64,000 nucleotides of DNA from assembly GCA_035293565.1 (NCBI GenBank), contig DATGMP010000163.1:27616-91615 (forward strand). The letters are read 5' to 3'. The translations under genes were made by a program, and so were the position numbers. This document shows, piece after piece, positions 1 through 8,494 of the stretch. The notes under the pieces were generated by a model. That model was not told the DNA's origin. It searched no databases and was given only the letters and a program-made list of their open reading frames with translations. The stretch is from DATGMP01 sp035293565. GTDB taxonomy: Bacteria; Pseudomonadota; Alphaproteobacteria; BOG-932; Roseiterribacteraceae. Numbering within the stretch: position 1 is the stretch's first letter; the number at the start of each line of letters is the position of its first letter.

Positions 1-603
1 CAGCTGAGTCTCGGCCGGCATGCCGACCAACCAGCCCATCATATATTTCGGCATCCGGTTGCGCGCCATCATGTCCCACGGGTGGACGAAGACCGGCGCG
101 CCGATGTCGGCGCAATGATGGAGAAAAGTCAAAATTCCGGGATCGTCGAGATTCTTATCCCCGACATGATTGCCGATCTGAACTCCGACATGTCCGCTCG
201 ACATGGACCGGCTCGCCTCCTGGCAGGCCAGATCGATGTCCTGCAAGGGAACCTGACACATCGCTTTCAATCGGGCCGGATTGTGATTGCAGATTTCCAA
301 TGCTGCGTCATTGAAGATGCGTGCGCATTCGGCCGCATGGGCGGCGGGGCGGCCATAAGCGAACAGCAGCGGCGTGGCCGAAATGATCTGGACATCGACG
401 TGATCGCGATCCATCTCCTCGATCCGCACCGCCGGATCCCAGCAAGCCGAATACACGGCACGGAATTCACGGTCGCCAACCATGATCATGCCATTGTTCT
501 GACTATCGTGCCTCAGCCAGGGCCAATCGGGCGTCCCGAAGAGCTCTGCAAGGTCGGGCCACTGCCGCGGTACGAAATGGCTATGGATGTCGATTGTCGG
601 CAT
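1..603 (-). CDS. nbaD: 2-amino-3-carboxymuconate-6-semialdehyde decarboxylase (ACMSD), 3' part missing
   Basis: Amidohydrolase-fold decarboxylase that converts ACMS, the ring-cleavage product of 3-hydroxyanthranilate, to 2-aminomuconate semialdehyde in the cytoplasm. The N-terminus starts MPTIDIHSHFVP, giving the metal-binding HxH pair at residues 7 and 9. A later FVHPWD segment supplies the next metal-site histidine. About 200 of the usual 330 or so residues are visible; the gene continues off the left edge without a stop. The start follows the upstream dioxygenase gene by 3 bases, so the two are cotranscribed. The family call is firm from the N-terminal motifs and the neighbouring pathway genes; the catalytic C-terminal Asp lies outside the window. 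Confidence 0.93.
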   Translation of the reverse strand, partial: MPTIDIHSHFVPRQWPDLAELFGTPDWPWLRHDSQNNGMIMVGDREFRAVYSACWDPAVRIEEMDRDHVDVQIISATPLLFAYGRPAAHAAECARIFNDAALEICNHNPARLKAMCQVPLQDIDLACQEASRSMSSGHVGVQIGNHVGDKNLDDPGILTFLHHCADIGAPVFVHPWDMMARNRMPKYMMGWLVGMPAETQL

Positions 604-606
604 GGA

Positions 607-1146
607 TCAGGTCTTAGCTTTCTTTTTGCCCGGATGATGGGTGCCACATGTTTTGCAAACCCGTAGCGCCGGTTGGGAGTAGAATTGCTCGAATACGGGC
701 GGCAGATCATCGACGATGCTGGAGAGTTGCAGTTCGGCGCGCCAGACCACGGCGCCGCATTTCTCGCAGTACCATTGGAAGGCGTCGACCTCACCCAGCG
801 GCCGCCGACGCTCGATGACCAGACCGTAGCTGCCGGGAAACGGGCGCTGCGGCGAGTGCGGCACAAAGGGAGGCAGCAGAAAAATCTCTCCCTCGCGGAT
901 AGTGATATCCTGGGGGCCCGCCCCTTCCCAGATGCGCAAGGTCATGTCGCCCGCGATCTGGTAGAAGAATTCCTCGAATGGGTCGACGTGATAATCCGTT
1001 CGTTCGTTGGGGCCGCCAACCACGGTCACGATGAAGTCTGAGTCGGACCAGATTTGAGCATTGCCCACCGGCGGCTTTAGTTGGTTCGCATGGTCCGAGA
1101 TCCACTTCTGAACGTTCAGCGGAAAGCCGTATTTCAATGCGATCAT
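607..1146 (-). CDS. nbaC: 3-hydroxyanthranilate 3,4-dioxygenase
   Basis: Cupin-fold non-haem Fe(II) dioxygenase that opens the ring of 3-hydroxyanthranilate to ACMS. The 179-residue length fits the bacterial enzyme. Metal ligands His53, Glu59 (in YHVDPFEEFF) and His97 (in PPFVPHSP) are present. The C-terminus holds two CxxC pairs (Cys127/130 and Cys164/167), the rubredoxin-like second iron site typical of bacterial but not animal enzymes. Its start overlaps the stop of the deaminase gene by 4 bases (ATGA), and the decarboxylase follows within 3 bases, so substrate and product enzymes are translationally coupled. Confidence 0.96.
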   Translation of the reverse strand: MIALKYGFPLNVQKWISDHANQLKPPVGNAQIWSDSDFIVTVVGGPNERTDYHVDPFEEFFYQIAGDMTLRIWEGAGPQDITIREGEIFLLPPFVPHSPQRPFPGSYGLVIERRRPLGEVDAFQWYCEKCGAVVWRAELQLSSIVDDLPPVFEQFYSQPALRVCKTCGTHHPGKKKAKT

Positions 1147-1586
1147 CCTTGTCTGTTATTGTCAGGAACGCTCAGCCGACGAAAGGCCACCGCCTTCATC
1201 TCGATCAGCAGATCCGGGTGGGGTAAGTCGGCGACGGCGACCGTCGTGCGCGCCGGCCCATCGAAATCGAAGTGGGAGTTGTAGATCTCGTTGTAAGCTT
1301 CGAAATCCTCCATCCTCACCAGATAGGTGCAAATCTCGACCACGTCGCGCAGGTCGGCGCCGGCTTCAGCCAGGATGGCTTCGATATTGGCGATGACGGC
1401 TCGCGTCTGCACCCGGATATCGAGGATTCTGCGTCCATCGGCACCGACCTCACAACCTTCGATACTGTTGTCGGGACGCCGGGCGCTGGTGCCGGATACA
1501 AAGATCAAATCGCCCGCGCGGCGGAAATGAGGGAAGCGTCCACGCGGCCGGGCCTGGCCTTCGATGACAGCGCTCTGCTTGATCAT
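1143..1586 (-). CDS. nbaF: 2-aminomuconate deaminase (RidA/YjgF family)
   Basis: Predicted to hydrolyse 2-aminomuconate to 4-oxalocrotonate and ammonia. The protein is 147 residues and has the RidA core, with the late conserved Arg in DGPARTTVAVADLP followed by a hydrophobic strand near the end. The start chosen (MIKQSAVIEG) overlaps the TGA of the upstream decarboxylase by 4 bases; a longer reading frame upstream lies wholly inside that gene and is discarded. RidA proteins are functionally broad, so the specific role rests mainly on its position between the decarboxylase and the 3-hydroxyanthranilate dioxygenase, as in known 2-nitrobenzoate/3-hydroxyanthranilate clusters. Confidence 0.9.
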   Translation of the reverse strand: MIKQSAVIEGQARPRGRFPHFRRAGDLIFVSGTSARRPDNSIEGCEVGADGRRILDIRVQTRAVIANIEAILAEAGADLRDVVEICTYLVRMEDFEAYNEIYNSHFDFDGPARTTVAVADLPHPDLLIEMKAVAFRRLSVPDNNRQG

Positions 1587-2371
1587 CCCGGCTCCTTGGC
1601 GACACCCTGGGCGCGGAAATCCACCCGGCCCAAAATTTCGACCTCCAACGACACGAAATCTCCTGGTTTCAGCGGTTCGGCGGATGTCGCCGCACCAGCC
1701 AGGATGGTCCATCCGGCCTGCAGGGTCAGCCCCGACGCGGCGGCGAGCCGGGCCGCGGCCACGACCGAGCGCAGCGGATGTCCGAGTATGGCGGCAGTGG
1801 AACCCATCTGGGTCGGAGTGCCATTAAGGCAAAAAACTACCCCTAGATTGGAAAGATCGTCCGGGACCCGGCACCAGGGGCCGACGACGAACCCCGCCGC
1901 GGAAGAATTATCCGCCACCACATCTTCGAGGGTGAAGCGGAAATCCTTATATCGACTGTCGATGATCTCAATCGCCGGCGCGACCGCGTCGATGGCGGAA
2001 CCCGCTTCAAGAAGATCGACCGGCCCATCGAGATCGTGCTTCAGACGAAAGGCCACTTCCGGCTCGACGCGAGGGTGAATGTAACGCGCGAGATCGACGC
2101 TGCCGCCATCATCGACGCGCATGGCGTCGGTAAGTCGGCCCCAGATCAGATCCGACACGCCCATCTGAAGCATTTTGGCGCGGCTCGTGAAGCCCATCTT
2201 GACCCCGATCAGGCGCTCGCCCCGGGCCAATCTTTCATCGACCAGCAGTGCCTGGATGCGATAGGCATCGTCGAGGCTGAGTTGCGGCGCTTCGCGCGAG
2301 ATCTGATTTGCGCCCTGCGCGGTTCGGGCGGCCGCGTCCAGATATCGGGCGAGGCCCGCAAGGTCGGTCAT
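1583..2371 (-). CDS. nbaG: 4-oxalocrotonate (2-oxo-3-hexenedioate) decarboxylase
   Basis: Fumarylacetoacetase-fold Mg-dependent enzyme converting 2-oxo-3-hexenedioate to 2-oxopent-4-enoate plus CO2. The chosen start (MTDLAGLARYLD) gives 262 residues, the usual family length, and has an AAAGGGG ribosome-binding sequence about 7 bases upstream. An in-frame ATG at 2464 would add about 30 residues of low-complexity sequence and is not favoured. IGVKMGFTS and the acidic metal-site stretch around HPRVEPEVAF are conserved with the hydratase encoded next door, with which family members form a complex. About 106 non-coding bases separate it from that hydratase. Confidence 0.93.
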   Translation of the reverse strand: MTDLAGLARYLDAAARTAQGANQISREAPQLSLDDAYRIQALLVDERLARGERLIGVKMGFTSRAKMLQMGVSDLIWGRLTDAMRVDDGGSVDLARYIHPRVEPEVAFRLKHDLDGPVDLLEAGSAIDAVAPAIEIIDSRYKDFRFTLEDVVADNSSAAGFVVGPWCRVPDDLSNLGVVFCLNGTPTQMGSTAAILGHPLRSVVAAARLAAASGLTLQAGWTILAGAATSAEPLKPGDFVSLEVEILGRVDFRAQGVAKEPG

Positions 2372-2477
2372 TGCACGCCCCTTTGAATTGGGGTCACGGA
2401 TCTCGATGGTCGGATCCGTACCGATCCGGCCTGTTTCTAAACTGGCGCTTGGGGTCTTGGTCATTGGTGCTTGCTCA

Positions 2478-3263
2478 TCAGTGAAATGCGGCGCGTACCG
2501 CGCCGAGACCGTGGATCCTGGCTTCAAATGCGTCCCCCGGCGCGACCGGAACCATCGGCCCCAACGCACCGGTCATGATGATGTCTCCCGCGACCAAGGG
2601 CCGGCCGACCCGCACCATCGTATCGGCCAGCCAGCGCGCCGCATTGATCGGATTGCCGAGGCAGGCCCGTCCGACTCCGGTCGAGACGGGCTGCCCCTCT
2701 TTCATCAAGGTCATGCCGCAGAGGCTATGATCGAAATCATCCAGCCGGCGTGGCACGCTGCCCAGAACGAACTGACCCGACGAGGCGTTATCGGCTATCG
2801 TGTCGACGATCGATATGTTCCAATTGGCGATCCGACAGCCCACCACCTCCAGCGCGGGAAGCGCATAGGCGACGCTCGACACGATATCCGCTGGCGTATG
2901 ACGTTCATGCCGAAGATCATCTTCAAGGACGAGCGCCACTTCGGCCTCGAGGCGCGGCTGCAGGACGGCCGCCGCTTGAAGATCGTCGCCATCGACAAAG
3001 GCCATGTCGGCGAACAGCATGCCGTAGTCCGGCTGGTCGACGCCGAGCTGGACTTGGACTACCGCTGAGGTAAGGCCGATTTTCCGACCAACTAAACGAC
3101 GGCCTCGAGACTGCCAATAGGCCGTATTGAGATCCTGCACCGCATAGGCGGCGGCAAGGTCGCCGATGGGGAGCCGGGATGCGACAGGTTCACAAGGCTG
3201 GCATCTTTCCTGGGCTTGACGCAGGCGAACGGCAACTTCGTTCAAGTGAGCGGCATTCATCAT
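2478..3263 (-). CDS. nbaH: 2-oxopent-4-enoate hydratase
   Basis: Hydrates 2-oxopent-4-enoate to 4-hydroxy-2-oxovalerate, the step after the decarboxylase. The 261-residue protein shows GRKIGLTS near residue 55 and the metal-binding PRLEAEVALVLE, the same fold as the decarboxylase. Two adjacent in-frame ATGs (3263, 3260) sit 4 to 7 bases after the dehydrogenase stop; the first is taken here. No aldolase or acylating acetaldehyde dehydrogenase lies between this gene and the decarboxylase, unlike the 2-nitrobenzoate cluster of Pseudomonas as I recall it, so 4-hydroxy-2-oxovalerate must be processed by genes elsewhere. Confidence 0.92.
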   Translation of the reverse strand: MMNAAHLNEVAVRLRQAQERCQPCEPVASRLPIGDLAAAYAVQDLNTAYWQSRGRRLVGRKIGLTSAVVQVQLGVDQPDYGMLFADMAFVDGDDLQAAAVLQPRLEAEVALVLEDDLRHERHTPADIVSSVAYALPALEVVGCRIANWNISIVDTIADNASSGQFVLGSVPRRLDDFDHSLCGMTLMKEGQPVSTGVGRACLGNPINAARWLADTMVRVGRPLVAGDIIMTGALGPMVPVAPGDAFEARIHGLGAVRAAFH

Positions 3264-3267
3264 TTCG

Positions 3268-4746
3268 TTAGTACTTGACGCAGATATTGGTGGTTTCCGA
3301 ATAGAATGTGAGGGAATGTTGTCCGCCTTCGCGGCCGATCCCCGACATGCGGATGCCGCCGAAAGGCGTGCGCAGATCGCGTAGAAACCACTCGTTGACC
3401 CATACGACACCGGCATCCACTGCTCGCGCGACGCGATGGCCGCGCGCGAGGTCGGACGTCCAGACTGCCGCGGCTAGGCCGTAGCGGGTGGCGTTGGCTA
3501 GGTCGATTGCTTCCGCTTCACTGTCGAAAGGCGCGATATGGCAGACCGGACCGAAGATTTCCTCTTTGACGCAGCGGGCCTCTTCATGCAGGCCAATGAT
3601 AATGGTCGGATCGATAAAGGCGCCGCGATCGCGGGTATCGCCAAACTCAGGGACCCCGCCGCCAATTATGAAGCGACCGCCTTCCCGCCGCGCCAGCGCG
3701 TAATAGCCCAGCACCTTTTCGCGATGCTTTTGCGAGATCAACGGCCCCATGTCGGCACCGTCATAGGGATCGCCGATCTTCATCAGGCGCGCACCGTCCG
3801 CCAATGCTCCGACGAAGCGCTCGAAAATCGGCCGCTCGACGTAAACGCGTTCGGTACAGAGGCAGACCTGCCCGCAATTGGAAAAGACCGAGCGTAAGGT
3901 GCCGGCGACCGCGGCCTCAAAATCGGCGTCGGCGAAGATGACCGCCGCATTCTTGCCGCCCAACTCAAACGAGACCGGCTTCAGCCCAACAGCCGCGTTC
4001 TTCATGATGGCCGAGCCGGTACTGGTTTCGCCGGTGAAGGTGATGGCGTCAATATCGGCGTGACTAACCAGGTATTCGCCGGCAGAGCCGGGACCAAAAC
4101 CGTGCACCAGATTGAAGACGCCGGGAGGTAAGCCTACCTCGTGCATGATTTCGGCCAAGAGGGTCGCCGTGGCGGGGGTTTCCTCGGAAGGCTTGGCAAT
4201 GACCGTATTGCCGCAGGCCAAGGCGGGAGCGACTTTCCAGCTCAGCAGCAGCAATGGCAGATTCCATGGCGACACCACCGCCACCACCCCCAACGGCTTG
4301 TCCACTACATAGTTGAGTGCGCCTCGGCCGTCCGGAGTGTCGGTGTGAAAAGACTCAGACCCGCGGGCGGTCATCAGGTCGGCGAAGACACGAAAATTGG
4401 CGGCGCCGCGCGGGATGTCGACTTTCAACGCATGGCTCAAAGGCTTGCCCGTATCGGCTACCTCCGCTGCAACGAAATCATCAAAGCGAGCCTCGATTCC
4501 GACCGCAACTCTGCGCAACAAATCCTGCCTTTCGGCAAGCGTGAAATGCCCCCATGCTCCCCTCAAGGCGGCCCGCGCGGCGGCGACGGCCCGGTCGATC
4601 AGAGGTCGGTCGGCTTCAGCGACCAACGCTAAAAGCGATCCGTCGACTGGGCTGAATTTCTCAAACACCTCCCCGGAATCGACGAACGCGCCGTCGATAT
4701 AGCAAGGGATTTTTCGGCCGGTGTATGGATATGGACGAGGCTGCAT
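3268..4746 (-). CDS. nbaE: 2-aminomuconate (2-hydroxymuconate) semialdehyde dehydrogenase
   Basis: NAD-dependent aldehyde dehydrogenase oxidising 2-aminomuconate 6-semialdehyde to 2-aminomuconate. The 492 residues show the complete ALDH signature: SPWNLPLLLLSWK cofactor segment, catalytic base Glu261 in ELGGK, catalytic Cys295 in NCGQVCLCTER, and EEIFGPV near residue 400. The NCGQVCLCTER type of active site is typical of the hydroxymuconic/aminomuconic subgroup. It is the first gene of the minus-strand operon, 152 bases from a divergent LysR gene that is the obvious regulator. A GGTAAGG ribosome site precedes the start. Confidence 0.95.
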   Translation of the reverse strand: MQPRPYPYTGRKIPCYIDGAFVDSGEVFEKFSPVDGSLLALVAEADRPLIDRAVAAARAALRGAWGHFTLAERQDLLRRVAVGIEARFDDFVAAEVADTGKPLSHALKVDIPRGAANFRVFADLMTARGSESFHTDTPDGRGALNYVVDKPLGVVAVVSPWNLPLLLLSWKVAPALACGNTVIAKPSEETPATATLLAEIMHEVGLPPGVFNLVHGFGPGSAGEYLVSHADIDAITFTGETSTGSAIMKNAAVGLKPVSFELGGKNAAVIFADADFEAAVAGTLRSVFSNCGQVCLCTERVYVERPIFERFVGALADGARLMKIGDPYDGADMGPLISQKHREKVLGYYALARREGGRFIIGGGVPEFGDTRDRGAFIDPTIIIGLHEEARCVKEEIFGPVCHIAPFDSEAEAIDLANATRYGLAAAVWTSDLARGHRVARAVDAGVVWVNEWFLRDLRTPFGGIRMSGIGREGGQHSLTFYSETTNICVKY

Positions 4747-4758
4747 GAACCTTACCGT

Positions 4759-4773
4759 CCTCGCAAAGCGAGG
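4759..4773 (-). promoter_or_regulatory. Hairpin in the nbaE leader
   Basis: A perfect inverted repeat CCTCGC-AAA-GCGAGG (6-bp arms, 3-base loop) lies 12 bases ahead of the nbaE start codon, adjacent to its ribosome-binding sequence. It could modulate translation of the operon's first gene or be a protein site. Only the repeat is seen; function is inference. Confidence 0.4.
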
Positions 4774-4825
4774 ATCGCCGAACGCTTCTGAATGCTGAAC
4801 CTTAAACGGCAGCCTTATATCGATA

Positions 4826-4836
4826 AAATAGTATTT
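4826..4836. promoter_or_regulatory. Candidate LysR operator between nbaE and its regulator
   Basis: AT-rich dyad AAATA-G-TATTT in the 152-base divergent intergenic region, within the longer AT-rich stretch that separates the two start sites. LysR proteins typically bind a short dyad between their own gene and a divergent target operon. The dyad is short, so the assignment is tentative. Confidence 0.35.
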
Positions 4837-4898
4837 CCATCGCTTCCTATATTTGATTTGTTATGTCACAATGAGCTTATCCGACGCCGAGATACCTC

Positions 4899-5861
4899 AT
4901 GACGCCGATCGCACTTGAAAACCGCCTTGAGGCGCGCCTGAAGCTCAAGCAGCTCAGACTTCTGGTTCAGGCGGGGGAGCAACATAATATTCTTCGGGCC
5001 GCGCAATTGTTGAATATGGCGCAACCGGCGGCGACAAAGATCATTCGCGACCTTGAATTGGCGCTTGACGTCTCTTTATTCGATCGTTCCTCGCGCGGCG
5101 TAACGCCAACCCTGTATGGTGAAGTGATCATCAAGCATTCCAAGCTTATCCTGGCGCAGCTGCGCCATGTCAGCGAGGAAATCGTCTCTATCAAAGCCGG
5201 CACAACGGGCAAGGTTACGGTTGGTACCTTGCTCGCGGCGGCGCCGATCCTGCTGCCGCGCAGCATCATCCGTCTCAAGCAGGAGCGCCCTAACGTCTCC
5301 TTCAGCGTGGTCGAAGGGACCAACGACATGTTGATGCCGATGCTGCGCGTCGGCGACCTCGATCTGGTTTTGGGACGGCTGCCGGAATACAGCGAGCGCG
5401 AGGGCCTGGCCCAGGAGGTTCTTTATTACGGCTTGGTGTCGATCGTGGCGCGCAAAAACCATCCGCTGACCAAACGGAAATCCCTTACCTTGGCTGATTT
5501 GGTTCATGAGGATTGGATTCTACCGCCGCCGCAAACCTCTCTCCGCAGTCAGTTTGACGCAGAATTCCTCAAGGCCGGATTCGATCCCCCACCGCGCGCC
5601 GTTGAATCGATTTCGAGCCTGAGCAATCACAGTCTGCTTTTGGAAAGCGACATGCTGGGGGTCATGCCCTATCACGTGGTCGAGGCCCTGCACGGCTTGG
5701 TTCGATTGCCGATCAACCTCAAGATCGGCGCCGGCCCGGTCGGCATAACATTTCGCGACAATGCCGATTTGACTCCTGCGGCCGCCAGCTTTGTCGAGGT
5801 CCTGCGAAAGGTCGCTTCTGAAATGGCCGAAGTGCGGGGGCGACCTGACCGGCGCCTCTAA
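4899..5861 (+). CDS. LysR-family transcriptional regulator of the aminomuconate operon
   Basis: A 320-residue LysR-type regulator: N-terminal winged HTH (ILRAAQLLNMAQPAATKIIRD, about residues 30-50) followed by a periplasmic-binding-protein-like effector domain. The sequence KQLRLLVQAGEQHNILRAA resembles the GbpR/PcaQ group, often tied to aromatic-acid catabolism. It is transcribed away from nbaE, the classical arrangement for a regulator controlling the neighbouring operon with a pathway intermediate as inducer. Its stop overlaps the convergent permease stop by 4 bases. The effector cannot be read from sequence. Confidence 0.9.
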   Translation: MTPIALENRLEARLKLKQLRLLVQAGEQHNILRAAQLLNMAQPAATKIIRDLELALDVSLFDRSSRGVTPTLYGEVIIKHSKLILAQLRHVSEEIVSIKAGTTGKVTVGTLLAAAPILLPRSIIRLKQERPNVSFSVVEGTNDMLMPMLRVGDLDLVLGRLPEYSEREGLAQEVLYYGLVSIVARKNHPLTKRKSLTLADLVHEDWILPPPQTSLRSQFDAEFLKAGFDPPPRAVESISSLSNHSLLLESDMLGVMPYHVVEALHGLVRLPINLKIGAGPVGITFRDNADLTPAAASFVEVLRKVASEMAEVRGRPDRRL

Positions 5862-7225
5862 CGCAATTGCGGCGCGGGGTTCCGGCGGGAAATGATCGCA
5901 TGAATGATGACCAGAGCGATGAACCAGGCCATGGCGACGATGGCCGGAATTTGCATGCTTTGGATCGTCGGCATGATGAGGACGATGACGGCGATGAATC
6001 CAAGGATCATCACATTGCTATAAGGATAAAGCGGCAAGGGAAATATCGGCGGTCGCATCTCGGTCATCCGCGCCCGCCTGTAACGCAAATGGCAGAACGT
6101 GATCGTCATCCAGCTCCACATCAGCAATAGCGTTGCCGCGGTCAAGAGGTAACTGAAGACCGTTTCGGGGATAAGATAGTTCAACAGGACTCCGACGAGC
6201 ATCGCCATTGCGGAGGCGGTCAATGATCGGATCGGCAGTCCGTTCCTGTCGAGCACATTCAACCGGCGCGGCGCATGTCCTTGCGCCGCCAGCGCGGTTA
6301 GAACGCGGGCGGTGGCGAACAAGCCGCTATTGCACGAGGACAGCACGGCGGTCAGTACGACGAAGTTGATCAGGCTTGCGGCGGATGTCAGGCCGATTTT
6401 ATTGAACACCAGGACGAAGGGGCTTTGCCGCGCGTCGATCTGATCCCAGGGGAACAGCGCCATGACCACGGTGAGTGACCCGATATAGAAGATCAATATA
6501 CGCCCGATGACGGCGTTGATCGCCCGTGGCACCGCCTTTAGTGGATGTTCCGCTTCGCGCGCTGTCAACCCGATCAGCTCGGTGCCGCCGAAAGCGAAGA
6601 ATGCGATCGGCAGCACCTTGAGGAAGCCAATGCTGCCGGTCGGGAAAAAGCCACCATGGGTCCACAGGTTCGACAGTCTCGGCAACTGACCGGCCACGGT
6701 CAGGCCGACCGTAATCACGACGACGCCGGTGACGATCAGCGCGACGATAGCGGTCACCTTGACGATCGCCAGCCAGAACTCCAACTCGCCGAATACCCGG
6801 ACGCCGAGCCGGTTTGTGCCGTAGAGAACGCAGAGCGCACCCAGGGCGGATTGCCACTGCGGCAGATGGGGCCACCAAAACTGCATGAATGTCCCGGCCG
6901 CGGTAATTTCAGCCATTCCGACAAGAACCCAGCTCAGCCAGTAGCTCCAGCCGGTGACGAAGCCGCACCAGGGCCCGATATATTCTTCGGCGTAGCGGGT
7001 GAACGAGCCGGCACGCGTGTCGTTCAGAGTCAGCTCGCCAAGCGCCCTGGCGATGAAATAGACCATGACGCCGGATGCGGCGTAGGCCAGCAGCAGTGAA
7101 GGGCCGGCGCGCACGATGCCCTCGCCCGAGCCGAGGAATAGACCCGCGCCTACCGCGCCGCCGATCGCGATGAATTGGACATGTCGACCGGACAGACCGG
7201 CATGGCGCGGAGCATTCTGTGTCAT
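5858..7225 (-). CDS. Amino-acid permease, APC superfamily (AroP/PheP/ProY-like)
   Basis: A 455-residue inner-membrane permease with about 12 hydrophobic helices. The start matches the amino-acid transporter family: IAIGGAVGAGLFLGSG in helix 1, then GELTLNDTRAGSFTRYAEEYIGPWCGF. It is the last gene of a five-gene minus-strand operon and begins 9 bases after kynureninase. Context suggests uptake of tryptophan, kynurenine or a related aromatic amino acid, but APC specificity cannot be read from these motifs. A lysine, proline or other amino acid remains possible. Confidence 0.88.
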   Translation of the reverse strand: MTQNAPRHAGLSGRHVQFIAIGGAVGAGLFLGSGEGIVRAGPSLLLAYAASGVMVYFIARALGELTLNDTRAGSFTRYAEEYIGPWCGFVTGWSYWLSWVLVGMAEITAAGTFMQFWWPHLPQWQSALGALCVLYGTNRLGVRVFGELEFWLAIVKVTAIVALIVTGVVVITVGLTVAGQLPRLSNLWTHGGFFPTGSIGFLKVLPIAFFAFGGTELIGLTAREAEHPLKAVPRAINAVIGRILIFYIGSLTVVMALFPWDQIDARQSPFVLVFNKIGLTSAASLINFVVLTAVLSSCNSGLFATARVLTALAAQGHAPRRLNVLDRNGLPIRSLTASAMAMLVGVLLNYLIPETVFSYLLTAATLLLMWSWMTITFCHLRYRRARMTEMRPPIFPLPLYPYSNVMILGFIAVIVLIMPTIQSMQIPAIVAMAWFIALVIIHAIISRRNPAPQLR

Positions 7226-7234
7226 GTCTCTATG

Positions 7235-8476
7235 TTACGTGACCGCCTCTGCGGCCTGGTAAGCGGGATCGGTCCACAGCTCGCGCTCCATGATATCGGC
7301 CAATGTCTCCACAGCACGCCAAACATCGCGATAGCGAAGAAACAGCGGCGAGAATCCGAAACGCAGCGTCGTCGGTGCGCGGAAATCGCCGATGACGCCG
7401 CGCGCAATCAGCGCCCTCATGATGGGATATCCTTGCGGATGGGTGAACGCCACATGTCCGCCTCGCTCGATGCCCAGGCGCGGGCTTTCCAAGGCAAATC
7501 CGCGGTCGCCGCACCGCTCTTCGACCAGGCGGATGAACAGGTCGCCAAGCTGCATGGCTTTGTGCCGCACCGCCTTCGGGTCAGCGCGGCAGGCCAGATC
7601 GATTCCGGCCTCGGCGGCACGCAGGCTCAGGATCGGCTGGGTACCGGTCAGGAGTTGCCCGACGCCGTTACGCGGCTGGTAGTCGCGATCGAAACTGAAG
7701 GGCGCGCGATGACCCCACCAGCCGGTGAGAGGTTGCACCGCCTTGCCGTGATGGCGCCGGGCCATGAAGATAAAGGCCGGGCTGCCCGGCCCGCCGTTGA
7801 GGTATTTGTAGGTGCAACCCACGGCGAGATCGGCGCCGGCCGCGTTGAGATCCACGTCGAGCACGCCGGCGCTGTGGCACAGATCCCAGACGGTCAGCGC
7901 ACCGACGGCCTTGGCGCGCTGGGTTATGATCCGCATATCGAGGATGTGAGCCGTTCGGTAATGGACGTGGGTCAGGATGGTAGCCGCCGTGTCCGCGTCG
8001 ATCGCATCCAAAATGTCTTCCTTTTCGACAAAGCGGATCCGATGACCTTGCGCCAAGAAAGATATCAATCCCTGGACCATGTAGTTGTTCGTCGGGAAAT
8101 TGCTGCCTTCCATCACCACCGACTTGCGCGTCGGGTTGAGCGCCAGGGCAAGAGCGGCGGCTTTAAACAGATTCAGGCCGGCGGCATCGGTCAGGACCAC
8201 CTCGTCCGGAGCGGCGCCGATCAAGGGCGCCAGACAAGCGCCCAAACGATAGGGCAGATCGAACCAGCCCGCGCGATTCCAAGAGGTGACCAAGCCTGCG
8301 CCCCATTCCTCCTCGGCGGCTTTCCGCACTGCCTGCGCAGCCGCCTTGGGCAGGGGACCCAATGAATTGCCGTTCAGATAGATCGTGTCCTCAGACAGTT
8401 GAAACTCCGCCCGGAAACCGGCGAGCGGATCCGCCCGGTCAAGCGCGTCGAAGGCAGCTTGGGTCAAACGGTCCAT
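7235..8476 (-). CDS. kynU: Kynureninase
   Basis: PLP-dependent hydrolase cleaving kynurenine (or 3-hydroxykynurenine) to anthranilate (or 3-hydroxyanthranilate) and alanine. The 413-residue protein carries IYLNGNSLGPLP near residue 32, the WDLCHSAGVLDVD cofactor strand, and Lys224 in CTYKYLNGGPG as the PLP Schiff-base lysine. It links the permease downstream to the 3-hydroxyanthranilate genes at 0.6-1.1 kb. No tryptophan dioxygenase, kynurenine formamidase or kynurenine monooxygenase is in the window; they may lie off the left edge or elsewhere. Confidence 0.96.
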   Translation of the reverse strand: MDRLTQAAFDALDRADPLAGFRAEFQLSEDTIYLNGNSLGPLPKAAAQAVRKAAEEEWGAGLVTSWNRAGWFDLPYRLGACLAPLIGAAPDEVVLTDAAGLNLFKAAALALALNPTRKSVVMEGSNFPTNNYMVQGLISFLAQGHRIRFVEKEDILDAIDADTAATILTHVHYRTAHILDMRIITQRAKAVGALTVWDLCHSAGVLDVDLNAAGADLAVGCTYKYLNGGPGSPAFIFMARRHHGKAVQPLTGWWGHRAPFSFDRDYQPRNGVGQLLTGTQPILSLRAAEAGIDLACRADPKAVRHKAMQLGDLFIRLVEERCGDRGFALESPRLGIERGGHVAFTHPQGYPIMRALIARGVIGDFRAPTTLRFGFSPLFLRYRDVWRAVETLADIMERELWTDPAYQAAEAVT

Positions 8477-8494
8477 TGATCCGCGTGCTCCCGG

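Noticed and set aside
2372..2464. Upstream ATG (2464) for the decarboxylase
   Set aside because: Adds a non-family segment, while the ATG at 2371 has a better ribosome site.
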